From: Phylloscopus collybita
Lineage: Eukaryota; Chordata; Aves; Passeriformes; Phylloscopidae
Assembly: GCA_027886175.1 (NCBI GenBank)
Contig: JAJNNQ010000139.1
Coordinates: 2,914,001 to 2,978,000 of the forward strand
Direction: 5' to 3'
Length of the DNA stretch: 64,000 nt
Part shown: positions 25,899 to 36,405 of the stretch, in pieces
How positions within the stretch are numbered: position 1 is the first letter of the stretch
How the letters are laid out: each line of letters begins with the position of its first letter
Notes under the pieces: model-generated
Databases searched by the model: none
What the model was told of the DNA's origin: nothing
Seen by the model: only the letters and a program-made list of their open reading frames with translations
Program-made: the position numbers and the translations under genes

Positions 25899-27213
25899 CT
25901 CTCCCAGCACAGTGCAGAGTCCCCGTGGCTAGTTCCTTGAAATACCTTTCCTGGCAGCAGCCCAGAGCTGTACTGAGTGCAGCAGGTGTCAGGCAGTCTC
26001 CTCTCGCCGTGTAGGTGCTTCTGTTTTGTGTTTGCAGCGTGCAGAGAAGCCCGCGTGCTTGCTGCTGCTTCCAGCAAGCCAAAACGCTTTTGCAGCCACT
26101 TTCCTGCCTTTTCCACAACAGGATCACTGTCTAGCTGATTTACAGTTGCCTCTGCGTAGAGCAGCTAGAGGAGCAGCTCTGCCGGCTTTCCTGTGCTTCT
26201 GCATAGCAGAGCTGTCAAGAACGAGAAGCTGCGTTTTGCCGAGAAAGCAGCGCTTCGCGGAAGCACAGCCAGCGGCGTCTTCGGTACAGCCGCAGCTTGT
26301 GCGGAGAAGCGAAAGAGAGCCGGGGAAGAACGTGGAAAGCCGAACTCGGTCGCTGCAAGCGGGTGCTGGCGAACAGCTTCTGGTCACCTTGGAGAAACTG
26401 TCCCAGCACAGTGCAGAGTCCCCGTGGCTAGTTCCTTGAAATACCTTTCCTGGCAGCAGCCCAGAGCTGTACTGAGTGCAGCAGGTGTCAGGCAGTCTCC
26501 TCTCGCCGTGCTTCTGTTTTGTGTTTGCAGCGTGCAGAGAAGCCCGCGTGCTTGCTGCTGCTTCCAGCAAGCCAAAACGCTTTTGCAGCCACTTTTCTGC
26601 CTTTTCCACAACAGCATCACTGTCTAGCTGATTTACAGTTGCCTCTGCGTAGAGCAGCTAGAGGAGCAGCTCTGCCGGCTTTCCTGTGTTTCTGCATAGC
26701 AGAGCTGTCAAGAACGAGAAGCTGCGTTTTGCCGAGAAAGCAGCGCTTCGCGGAAGCACAGCCAGCGGCGTCTTCGGTCCAGCCGCAGCTTGTGCGGAGA
26801 AGCGAAAGAGAGCCGGGGAAGAACGTGGAAAGCCGAACTCGGTCTCTGCAAGCGGGTGCTGGCGAACAGCTTCTGGTCACCTTGGAGAAACTGTCCCAGC
26901 ACAGTGCAGAGTCCCCGTGGCTAGTTCCTTGAAATACCTTTCCTGGCAGCAGCCCAGAGCTGTACTGAGTGCAGCAGGTGTCAGGCAGTCTCCTCTCGCC
27001 GTGTAGGTGCTTCTGTTTTGTGTTTGCAGCGTGCAGAGAAGCCCGCGTGCTTGCTGCTGCTTCCAGCAAGCCAAAACGCTTTTGCAGCCACTTTCCTGCC
27101 TTTTCCACAACAGGATCACTGTCTAGCTGATTTACAGTTGCCTCTGCGTAGAGCAGCTAGAGGAGCAGCTCTGCCGGCTTTCCTGTGCTTCTGCATTGCA
27201 GAGCTGTCAAGAA
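25899..27213 (+). repeat. 499-bp GC-rich tandem repeat, plus orientation (about 2.6 units)
   Basis: Taking AGCACAGTGCAGAGTCC as unit start, units begin at 25,906 (499 bp), 26,405 (493 bp) and 26,898 (truncated after about 316 bp). The 493-bp unit lacks six bases at CGCCGTGTAGGTGCTTC. The repeat shares no visible similarity with the 191-bp satellite. It contains a CpG-dense stretch (26,221-26,374 in unit 1, about 18 CpGs in about 145 bp). Open frames cover most of the unit on both strands, but the long ones lack an ATG start. I do not recognise the family. W-linked repeats of about 0.5 kb are known in chicken, but that resemblance is by size only. Confidence 0.93.
26221..26374 (+). other. CpG-dense core of the 499-bp unit
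   Basis: Between GCGTTTTGCCGAGAAAGC and GGGTGCTGGCGAAC there are about 18 CpG dinucleotides in about 145 bp. That density is typical of a CpG island and very unlike the flanking satellite. The same CpGs are kept in nearly all the other units on both sides of the strand switch, with only rare losses (for example near 26,845, 29,790 and 29,806). No TATA box is visible. It could be a CpG-island promoter remnant or simply a recently amplified unmethylated repeat. Confidence 0.7.
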
Positions 27214-27225
27214 AGTTATTTCAGG
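27203..27225. other. Strand switch at the palindrome centre
   Basis: The plus-orientation unit reads GAGCTGTCAAGAA up to 27,213 and then continues as the reverse complement of the same repeat, AGTTATTTCAGGGAACTAGCC. Unit position about 316 on the plus side is joined to unit position about 42 on the minus side. The two parental sequences at the joint are alike: plus units read GCTGTCAAGAAC and minus units read GCTGCCAGGAAAGG. A short imperfect homology may therefore have guided the inversion. Confidence 0.85.
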
Positions 27226-30200
27226 GAACTAGCCACGGGGACTCTGCACTGTGCTGGGAGAGTTTCTACATGGTGACCAGAAGCTGTTCGCCAGAACCCG
27301 CTTGCATCGACCGAGTTCGGCTTTCCACGTTCTTCCCTGTCTCTCTTTCGCTTCTCCGCACAAGCTGCGGCTGTACCGAAGACGCCGCTGGCTGTGCTTC
27401 CGCGAAGCGCTGCTTTCTCGGCAAAACGCAGCTTCTCGTTCTTTACAGCTCTGCTATGCAGAAGCACAGGAAAGCCGGCAGAGCTGCTCCTCTAGCTTCT
27501 CTACGCAGAGGCAACTGTAAATCAGCTAGACAGTGACCCTGTTGTGGAAAAGGCAGGAAAGTGGCTGCAAAAGCGTTTTGGCTTGCTGGAAGCAGCAGCA
27601 AGCACGCGGGCTTCTCTGCACGCTGCAAACACAAAACAGAAGCACGGCGAGAGGAGACTGCCTGACACCTGCTGCACTCAGTACAGCTCTGGGCTGCTGG
27701 CAGGAAAGGTATTTCAAGGAACTAGCCACGGGGACTCTGCACTGTGCTGGGAGAGTTTCTACAAGGTGACCAGAAGCTGTTCGCCAGCACCCGCTTGCAG
27801 CGACCGAGTTCGGCTTTCCACGTTCTTCCCCGGCTCTCTTTCGCTTCTCCGCACAAACTGCGGCTGTACCGAAGACGCCGCTGGCTGTGCTTCCGCGAAG
27901 CGCTGCTTTCTCGGCAAAACGCAGCTTCTCGTTCTTGACAGCTCTGCTATGCAGAAGCACAGGAAAGCCGGCAGAGCTGCTCCTCTAGCTGCTCTACGCA
28001 GAGGCAACTGTAAATCAGCTAGACAGTGATCCTGTCGTGGAAAAGGCAGGAAAGTGGCTGCAAAAGCGTTTTGGCTTGCTGGAAGCAGCAGCAAGCACGA
28101 GGGCTTCTCTGTACCTTGGAAACACAAAACAGAAGCACCTACATGGCGAGAGGATACTGCTTGACACCTGCTGCACTCAGTACAGCTCTGGGCTGCTGCC
28201 AGGAAAGGTATTTCAAGGAACTAGCCACGGGGACTCTGCACTGTGCTGGGAGAGTTTCTACAAGGTGACCAGAAGCTGTTCGCCAGCACCCGCTTGCAGC
28301 GACCGAGTTCGGCTTTCCACGTTCTTCCCCGCCTCTCTTTCGCTTCTCCGCACAAGCTGCGGCTGTACCGAAGACGCCGCTGGCTGTGCTTCCGCGAAGC
28401 GCTGCTTTCTCGGCAAAACGCAGCTTCTCGTTCTTGATAGCTCTGCTATGCAGAAGCACAGGAAAGCCGGCAGAGCTGCTCCTCTAGCTGCTCTACGCAG
28501 AGGCAACTGTAAATCAGCTAGAAAGTGATCCTGTTGTGGAAAAGGCAGGGAAGTGGCTGCAAAAGCGTTTTGGCTTGCTGGAAGCAGCAGCAAGCACGCG
28601 GGCTTCTCTGCACGCTGCAAACACAAAACAGAAGCACCTACACGGCGAGAGGAGACTGCTTGACACCTGCTGCACTCAGTACAGCTCTGGGCTGCTGCCA
28701 GGAAAGGTATTTCAAGGAACTAGCCACGGGGACTCTGCACTGTGCTGGGACAGTTTCTCCAAGGTGACCAGAAGCTGTTCGCCAGCACCCGCTTGCAGCG
28801 ACCGAGTTCGGTTTTCCACGTTCTTCCCCGGCTCTCTTTCGCTTCTCCGCACAAGCTGCGGCTGTACCGAAGACGCCGCTGGCTGTGCTTCCGCGAAGCG
28901 CTGCTTTCTCGGCAAAACGCAGCTTCTCGTTCTTGACAGCTCTGCTATGCAGAAGCACAGGAAAGCCGGCAGAGCTGCTCCTCTAGCTGCTCTACGCAGA
29001 GGCAACTGTAAATCAGCTAGACAGTGATCCTGTTGTGGAAAAGGCAGGAAAGTGGCTGCAAAAGCGTTTTGGCTTGCTGGAAGCAGCAGCAAGCACGCGG
29101 GCTTCTCTGCACGCTGCAAACACAAAACAGAAGCACCTACACGGCGAGAGGAGACTGCCTGACACCTGCTGCACTCAGTACAGCTCTGGGCTGCTGCCAG
29201 GAAAGGTATTTCAAGGAACTAGCCACGGGGACTCTGCACTGTGCTGGGAGAGTTTCTCCAAGGTGACCAGAAGCTGTTCGCCAGCACCCGCTTGCAGCGA
29301 CCGAGTTCGGCTTTCCACGTTCTTCCCCGGCTCTCTTTCGCTTCTCCGCACAAGCTGCGGCTGTACCGAAGACGCCGCTGGCTGTGCTTCCGCGAAGCGC
29401 TGCTTTCTCGGCAAAACGCAGCTTCTCGTTCTTGACAGCTCTGCTATGCAGAAGCACAGGAAAGCCGGCAGAGCTGCTCCTCTAGCTGCTCTACGCAGAG
29501 GCAACTGTAAATCAGCTAGACAGTGATCCTGTTGTGGAAAAGGCAGGAAAGTGGCTGCAAAAGCGTTTTGGCTTGCTGGAAGCAGCAGCAAGCACGCGGG
29601 CTTCTCTGCACGCTGCAAACACAAAACAGAAGCACCTACACGGCGAGAGAAGACTGCCTGACACCTGCTGCACTCAGTACAGCTCTGGGCTGCTGCCAGG
29701 AAAGGTATTTCAAGGAACTAGCCACGGGGACTCTGCACTGTGCTGGGACAGTTTCTCCAAGGTGACCAGAAGCTGTTCGCCAGCACCCCCTTGCAGCGAC
29801 CGAGTTCAGCTTTCCACGTTCTTCCCCGGCTCTCTTTCGCTTCTCCGCACAAGCTGCGGCTGTACCGAAGACGCCGCTGGCTGTGCTTCCGCGAAGCGCT
29901 GCTTTCTCGGCAAAACGCAGCTTCTCGTTCTTGACAGCTCTGCTATGCAGAAACACAGGAAAGCCGGCAGAGCTGCTCCTCTAGCTGCTCTACGCAGAGG
30001 CAACTGTAAATCAGCTAGACAGTGATCCTGTTGTGGAAAAGGCAAGAAAGTGGCTGCAAAAGCGTTTTGCCTTGCTGGAAGCAGCAGCAAGAACGCGGGC
30101 TTCTCTGTACGCTGGAAACACAAAACAGAGGCACCTACACGGCGAGAGGAGACGGCCTGACACCTGCTGCACTCAGTACAGCTCTGGGCTGCTGCCAGGA

Positions 30201-30250
30201 AAGGTATTTCAAGGAACTAGCCACGGGGACTCTGCACTGTGCTGGGATAG
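27214..30250 (-). repeat. 499-bp GC-rich tandem repeat, minus orientation (about 6.1 units)
   Basis: After a 42-bp partial unit, six full units in reverse orientation occupy 27,256-27,748 (493 bp), 27,749-28,247, 28,248-28,746, 28,747-29,245, 29,246-29,744 and 29,745-30,243 (499 bp each). The first lacks the same six bases as the second plus-strand unit. Units differ by a few substitutions each. The outermost unit (29,745-30,243) carries the most private variants on its outer side, for example GCCTTGCTGGAAGC and CAAGAACGCGG. A unit of 499 or 493 bp shifts the reading frame at every repeat, so no frame stays open along the array. Confidence 0.93.
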
Positions 30251-30258
30251 TCTTCATT
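30244..30258. other. Right junction of 499-bp array with satellite (mirror of 25,891-25,905)
   Basis: The right junction reads GTGCTGGGATAGTCTTCATTTG. The reverse complement of the left junction reads GTGCTGGGAGAGTCCTCATTTG. They are the same joint with two substitutions, so the junction existed once and was duplicated in inverted form. TCTCCCAG occurs in normal satellite monomers (GATATCTCCCAG) and in the 499-bp unit (AACTCTCCCAG), so the original joint probably formed at this 8-bp microhomology. Confidence 0.85.
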
Positions 30259-33200
30259 TGTATAGAATTTTAGTGGAATTTTAGTAGGCATAAGCCCAGT
30301 GTCTGGCAGACAGCATTAGGCACGAACGGTGGTCCATTTCCTTGGGAAACCAAAGTCTCCATCTTACGTGCCTGATGTCAGTTTGTAGGAGGCCTTTGGC
30401 ACTACAAGGGCAGACAAACTTCCAACTGGTGGTAGATTCCGTGTGGGAGATATCCTCATTTGTGAGGAATTTCAGCAGGCATAACCCCAGTGGCAGGAAG
30501 ACTGCATTAGGCACAAACGGTGACCCTTTTCCATGGGAAACCGGAGTCTCTACCCCACGTTCCTGATGTTAGTTTGTAAGAGGCGTTTGGAAGTACAAGG
30601 GCAGAAAAACTTCCATCTCGTGGTAGATTGCACCTGGGAGATATCCTCATTTTTATGGAATTTTAGTGGTATTAAAGTAGGCAGAAATCCAGCGGCAGGC
30701 AGACTGCTTTACACACGAACGCTGGCCCATATCCATGGGAAACCAAAGTCTCCACTCCAGGCTCCTCATGTCAGTTTGTAGAAGGCCTTTGGAAATACAA
30801 GGGCAGAAAAACTTATATCTGGCAGTAGACTGCACCCGGGAGATGTCTTCATTTGTATGGAATTTCAGTGGAATTTTCGTAGGTAGAAGCCCAATGGCCG
30901 ACAGACATTATTAGACATGAACGGTGGTCCATTTCCATGAGAAACCAAAGTCTCCACAACAGGTCCCTGATGTCAGTTTTTAGGAGGCCTTTGGCACTAG
31001 AAGGGTAAACAAATTTCGAACTGGTGGTGGATTCCATCTGGGAGATATCCTCATTTGTGAGGAATTTCAGCAGGCATAACCCCAGTTGCAGGCAGAGAGG
31101 ATTAGACACGAACAGTGGCCCTTTTCCATGGGAAACCAAAATCTCCACCCCACGTTCCTTCTGTCACTTTGTAGGAGGCGTTTTCCAATATAAGGGCAGA
31201 GAAACTTCCATCTGGTTGTAGATTGCACCTGGGAGATATCCTCATTTCTATGGAGTTTTAGTGGAATTTTAGTAGGAAGAAGCCCAGTGGCAGGCAGATA
31301 GCATTAGACACGAACGGTGGCCCTTTTCCATGGGAAAACAAAGTCTCTAACCCAAGCTCCTGATGTCAGTTTGTAGGAGGCCTTTGGCATAAAAAGGGCA
31401 GACAAACTTCCATCTGGTGGGAAATTGCATTTGGGAGATATCCTCATTTGTAGGGAATTTTGGTAGGCTTCTGCCCACTGGCAGGCAGACAGCATTAGAC
31501 ACGAACAGTGGCCCCTTTCCATGGAAAAACAAATTATCCATCCTATGTTCCTGATGTCAGTTTTTAGGAGGCTTTTGGCACTGCAAGGGCTGACAAACTT
31601 CCACCTGGTGGTAGATTGCACCTGGGAGATATCCTCATTTTTATGGAATTTTAGTGGAATTTTAGTACTCAGAAGCCCAACGGCAGACAGACAGCATTAA
31701 ACATGAATGGTGGGCCTTTTCTATAGGAAACCAAAGTCTCCAGGTGAGGTTCCGAATGTCAGTTTGAAGGAGGCCTTTGGCACTGCAAGAGCAGACAAAT
31801 TTCCATCTGGTGGCATATTGCGTCTGGGAGATATCCTCATTTGTATGTAATTTCAGTAGTCATAAGTCAGTGGCAAGGAGACAGCATTAAACACCAAGGG
31901 TGGCCCTTTTCCATGGGAAACCAAAGCGTCCTCTCCAGATTCCTGATGTCAGTTTGTAGGAGGCCGTTGCATTACAAGGGCAGACAAACTTTCAACTGGT
32001 GGTAGACTCCATCTGGGAGATATCCTCATTTTTATGGAATTTTACTAGGCATACGCCCAGTGGCAGGCACATAGCATTAGACAAAAAGGGTGGCCCATTT
32101 CCATGGGAAAACAAAGTCTCCACCGCACGTTCCTGATGTCAATTTTTAGGAGGCCTTAGGCACTTCAAGGGCAGACAAACTTCCACCTGGTGGTAGATTG
32201 CACCTGGGACTTATCAGCATTTGTATGGAACTGCAGCAGTCATAACCACAGTGCCAGGCAGACAGCATTAGACACGAACGGTGGCCCTTTTCCATGGGAA
32301 ACCAAAGTCTATGCCCCAGGTTCCTGATGTTAATTTGTAGGAAGCCTTTAACACTACAAGGGCAGACAAACTTCCATCTGGTGGTAGATTGCACCTGGGA
32401 GGTATCCTCATTTGTATGGAATTTTAGTGGAATTTTAGTAGGCATAAGCCCAGTATCTGGCAGACAGCATTACACACGAACAGTGGCCCTTTTCCATGGG
32501 AAACCAAAATCTCCACCCCATGTTGCTGATGTCACTTTGTAGGAGACGTTTTCCAATATAAGGGCAGAGAAACTTCCATCTGGTTGTAGATTGCACCTGG
32601 GAGATATCCTCATTTTTATCGAGTTTTAGTGGAATTTTAGTCGGAAGAAACCCCGTGGCAGGCAGACAGCATTAGACAAGAAAAATGGCCCATTTGATGG
32701 AAAACCAAAGTCTCCACCTTTCGTTCCTGATGTCCGTTTCTAGGAGGCCTTTGGCACTACAAGGGCAGACAAACTTCCATCTGGTGGTTGATTGCATCGT
32801 TGAGATATCCTCATTTTTATGGAATTTCATCAGGTAGAAGCCCACTGGCAGGCAGACAGCATTAGAGAGGAACGGTGGCCCTTTTCCATGGGAAAACAAC
32901 GTCTTCAACCAGGCTCCTGATGTCAGTTTTTAGTAGGCCTTTGGCATTAAAAGGGCAGACAAACTTCCATCTGGTGGGAAATTTTGTTAGGGAGATATCC
33001 TCATTTGTATGTAATTTCAGTAGTCATAAGCCCAGTGGCAAGGAGACAGCATTAAACAACAAGGGTGCCCCTTTTCCATGGGAAACCAAAGCCTCCTTTC
33101 CAGAATCCTGATGTCAGTTTGTAGGAGGCCTTTGGCTTTACAAGGGCAGACAAACTTTCATCTGGTGGTAGACTCTATCTGGGAGATATCCTCATTTGTA

Positions 33201-36031
33201 CGGGATTTTACTAGGCATAATCCCAGTGGCAGTCACATAGCATTAGACACAAACGGTGGCCCATTTCCATGGGAAAACAAAGTCTCCACCCCACGTTCCT
33301 GATGTCAATTTGTAGAAGGCGTTTGGAATTACAAGGGCAGAAAAACTTCCATCTGGTGGTAGATTGCACCTGGGAGATACCCTCATTTCTATGGAATTTT
33401 ATTGGAATTTTATTACGAAGATCCCCAGTGGCAGGCAGACAGCTTTAGACACGAACGGTGGCCCATTTTTATGGGAAACCAAAGTCTCCACCCCACGTTC
33501 CTGATGTCCGTTACTAGGAGGCCTTCGGCAGTACAAGGGTAGACAAACTTCCACCTGGTGGTAGATTGCTCCTGGGAGATATCCTCATTTGTATGGACCT
33601 TCAGCAGTCATAACCACAGTGCCAGGCAGACAGCATTAGACAGGAACGGTGGTCCTTTTCCTAGGGAAACCAAAGTCTCCACACCACGTTCCCGATGTCA
33701 GGTTTTAGTAGGCCATTGACAGTACAAGGGCAGAAAAACTTCCGTCTGGTGGTTGATTGCATCGGGAAGATATCCACATTTGTATGGAATTTCAGCAGAT
33801 AGAAGCCCAGTGGCAGGCAGACAGCATTAGACACGAACGGTGGCCCTTTTCCATGGGAAAACAAAGTCTCCAACCCAGGCTCCTGATGTCAGTTTGTAGG
33901 AGGCCTTTGGCACTACAAGGGCAGACAAACCTCTATCTAGTGGTGGATCGCACCTCGTAGATGTCCTTATTTGTATGGAATTTTAGTGGAATTTTAGTAC
34001 TCAGAAGCCCAGTTGCAGACAGAGAGCATTAAACATGAACGGTGGGCCTTTTCCATAGGAAACCAAAGTCTCCACGCCAGGTTCCGAATGTCAGTATAAA
34101 GGAGGCCTTTGGCACTGCAAGAGCAGACAAACTTCCATCTGGTGGCATATTGCATCTGGGAGATATCCTCATTTGTATGGAACTTCAGCAGTCATAACCA
34201 CAGTGCCAGGCAGACAGCATTAGACAGGAACGGTGGTCCTTTTCCATGGGAAACCAAAGTCTCCACCCTAGGTTTCTGATGGCAGTTTGTAGGAGGCCTT
34301 TGGAAACATAAGGGCAGAGAAACTTCCATCTGGTGTTAGTTTGCACCTGGGAGATATTCGCATTTGTATGGAATTTTAGAGGAATTTTAGTAGGCAGAAT
34401 CCCAGCGGCAGGCAGACAGAATTAGACATGAATAGTGGCCCATTTCCATGGGAAACCAAAGCCTCCACCCCAGGTTCCTGATGTCATTTTCTAGGAGGCG
34501 TCTGGCACTACAAGACGAGACAAACTTCCAACTGGTGGCATATTGCATCTGGGAGATATCCTCATTTGTATGTAATTTTAGTAGGCATAAGCCCAGTGGC
34601 AGGCAGACAGCATTAGACAGGAACCGTGGCCCTTTGCCATGGGAAACCAAAGTCTCCACCCCAGCTTCTTGATGTCAATTTGAAGGAAGCCTTTTGCTCT
34701 ACAGGGGGAGACAAACTTCCATTTGGTGGTAGATTGCACGTGAGAGACATCTTCAATGGTATAGAATTTTATTGGAATTTTAATAGGCAGAAGCCTTGTG
34801 GCAGGCAAACATCATTAGACACGAACGCTGTCCCATTTCCATGGGAAAACAAAGTCTCCACTCGTGGTTCCTCATGTCAGTTTGTAGGAGGCCTTTGGCA
34901 CTACAAGGGCAGACAAAGTTCCGTCTGGTGGTTGATTGCATTGAGGAGATATCCTCATTTGTATGGAATTTCAGCAGGCAGAAGATCAGTGGCAGGCAGA
35001 CAGCATAGGACACGAACGGTGGACCTTTTTCATGGGAAACCGAAGTCTCCACCCCACGTTCCTGATGTCAGTTTTTAGGAGGCCTTTGGCACTACAAGGG
35101 CAAACAAACTTCGAACTGGTGGTAGATTCCATCTGGGAGATATCCTCATTTGTGAGGAATTTCAGCAGTCGTAACCCAGTGGCAGGCAGACAGCATTAGA
35201 CACGAACGGTTGCCCTTTTCCATGGAAAAACCAATTATGCATCCTATGTTCCTGATGTCAGTTTTTAGGAGGCCACTGGCGCTACACTGGCAGACAAATT
35301 TCCATCTGGCGGTAGATTGCACCTCGGAGATGTCCTCATTTGTACGGAATTTTAGTGATATTTTAGTACTCAGAAGCCCAGTGGCAGACAGACAGCATTA
35401 AACATAAACGGTGGGCCTTTTCCATAGGAAACCGAAGTCTCCAGGCCAGGTTCCGAATGTCAATTTGAAGGAGGCCTTTGGCACTGCAAGAGCAGACAAA
35501 CTTCCATCTGGTGGCATATTGCATCTGGGAGATATCCTCATTTGTATGTAATTTTAGTAGCCATAATCCCAGTGGCAGGCAGACAGCATTAGACATGAAC
35601 GCTGGCCCTTTTCCATGGGAAAACAAAGTCTCCACCCCTGATTCCTGATGTCAGTTTTTTCTAGGAGGGCTTTGGTAATACAAGGGCAGAGAATCTTCTA
35701 TCTGGTTGTAGATTGCACCTGGGAGATATCCTCATTTCTATGGAATTTTAGTGGAATTTTAATAGGAAGAAGCCCAGTGGCAAGCAGACAGCATTACACA
35801 CGAACGGTGGCCCATTTGTATGGGAAACCAAAGTGGCCACTCCCGGTTCCTGATGTCAGTTTTTAGGAGGCCTTTGCCACTACAAGGGCAGGCAAACTTC
35901 CATCTGGTGGTAAATTGCATCTGCGAGATATGCTCATTTGTATGGAGATTTAGCAGGCATATGCCCAGTGGCAGGCACACAGCATTAGGCATGAACCGTG
36001 CCCTATTCCACGGGAAACCAAATTATACATC
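30251..36031 (-). repeat. 191-bp satellite array, minus orientation; right palindrome arm to about 35.2 kb
   Basis: These are the same monomers as at the left, now read on the minus strand (CTTTTCCATGGGAAACCAAAGTCTCC recurring in shorter pieces about every 191-203 bp). From 30,251 to about 35,200 the monomer order mirrors 20.3-25.9 kb. Beyond that point, in 35.2-36.0 kb, monomers no longer follow the left arm and belong to the block that is copied at 41.3-42.1 and 42.7-43.4 kb. Confidence 0.95.
35210..35401 (-). repeat. Satellite segment copied again at 39,517-39,708
   Basis: The monomer with CATGGAAAAACCAATTATGC and the following one with ACACTGGCAGACAAATTTCC reappear at an offset of 4,307 bp. 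The match covers at least 35,145-35,420 and 39,452-39,727. These variants are not seen elsewhere in the window, so this is a segmental copy rather than general family similarity. Confidence 0.75.
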
Positions 36032-36037
36032 CTACGT
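36032..36037. other. Target-site duplication, left copy (CTACGT), LTR copy A
   Basis: CTACGT directly precedes TGTGGAGAG and is repeated directly after GCCGCAACA at 36,406-36,411. A 6-bp duplication is typical of alpha- and betaretroviral (class II) integration. Confidence 0.88.
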
Positions 36038-36130
36038 TGTGGAGAGAATGTGAATTGGAAGGGACAGACTGCGTTTGCGGAAGACGAATCGGGTTGTAAC
36101 GCGAAGCAGGGCCAGGCACATCCCTCTCCA

Positions 36131-36147
36131 GAGATAACCTTTATCTC
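36131..36147. promoter_or_regulatory. Inverted pair of GATA motifs in LTR U3
   Basis: GAGATAA and TTATCTC form a perfect 7-bp inverted repeat around a 3-bp spacer. Each half contains an AGATAA (WGATAR) motif. It lies upstream of the TATA-like element in the U3-like part. The same sequence is present in LTR copies B and C. Binding by a GATA factor is an inference from the motif only. Confidence 0.45.
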
Positions 36148-36269
36148 AAGGTCACAGACCCCTCTCTCTTTCCTTGCATACCAGTACTTTTCCACTACCC
36201 TTAAGAAACTAGTAAGACCCCCTATGACGTAGCGAAACCCAGAAGGTACTTAAACCCTGTGTTTTAGAT

Positions 36270-36275
36270 AATAAA
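36270..36275 (+). promoter_or_regulatory. LTR poly(A) signal AATAAA
   Basis: AATAAA lies 16 bp after the TATA-like element and about 130 bp before the 3' end of the LTR. This places the R region near 36,275-36,300. Equivalent sites are at about 41,935 and 43,296 in the other two copies. Confidence 0.7.
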
Positions 36276-36405
36276 CGCTTTTGACCAAACACATCACATT
36301 GGTGTTAACTGAGTCATTTGCCCGAACCCCACGCTCGCAGCTCGTGGTGGTCGTGTCTTCAATTAAACCCAGGCCACCAAGGCGATGGCTAAATAAGCCG
36401 CAACA

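Larger units (their letters stand above)
36038..36405 (+). mobile_element. Solo LTR of an endogenous retrovirus, copy A (368 bp)
   Basis: This non-satellite insert starts TGTGGAGAG and ends GCCGCAACA, so it has TG...CA termini, and it is flanked by the 6-bp duplication CTACGT. It carries a poly(A) signal AATAAA (36,270-36,275) with a TATA-like TACTTAAA just upstream (36,247-36,254), and a short 3' part resembling U5. There is no internal retroviral sequence, primer-binding site or polypurine tract, so it is a solo LTR. Small open frames within it are not genes. Copies B and C differ from it by very few bases, such as GGCTAAATAAG here against GGCTGAATAAG in both others. Confidence 0.88.

Noticed and set aside
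26124..30025. 163-codon open frame recurring in every 499-bp unit
   Set aside because: It has no ATG start (it begins at GTG), the opposite strand is equally open, and the unit length shifts frame between copies. No recognisable domain. It is a stop-poor repeat rather than a protein.
26000..30250. Identification of the 499-bp unit as the chicken W-linked SspI repeat
   Set aside because: Only the approximate unit size agrees. I cannot confirm sequence identity, so no name is given.
20314..35200. Fold-back sequencing or assembly chimera
   Set aside because: The arms differ by about 3% next to the core, by whole monomers farther out, and by four units in the core, so they are not mirror copies of one read. 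Long-read confirmation would still be the decisive test.
35950..36232. Open frames of 60-81 codons inside the three 368-bp inserts
   Set aside because: They lie across the LTR and its flanking satellite, have no domain, and recur only because the LTR was copied.
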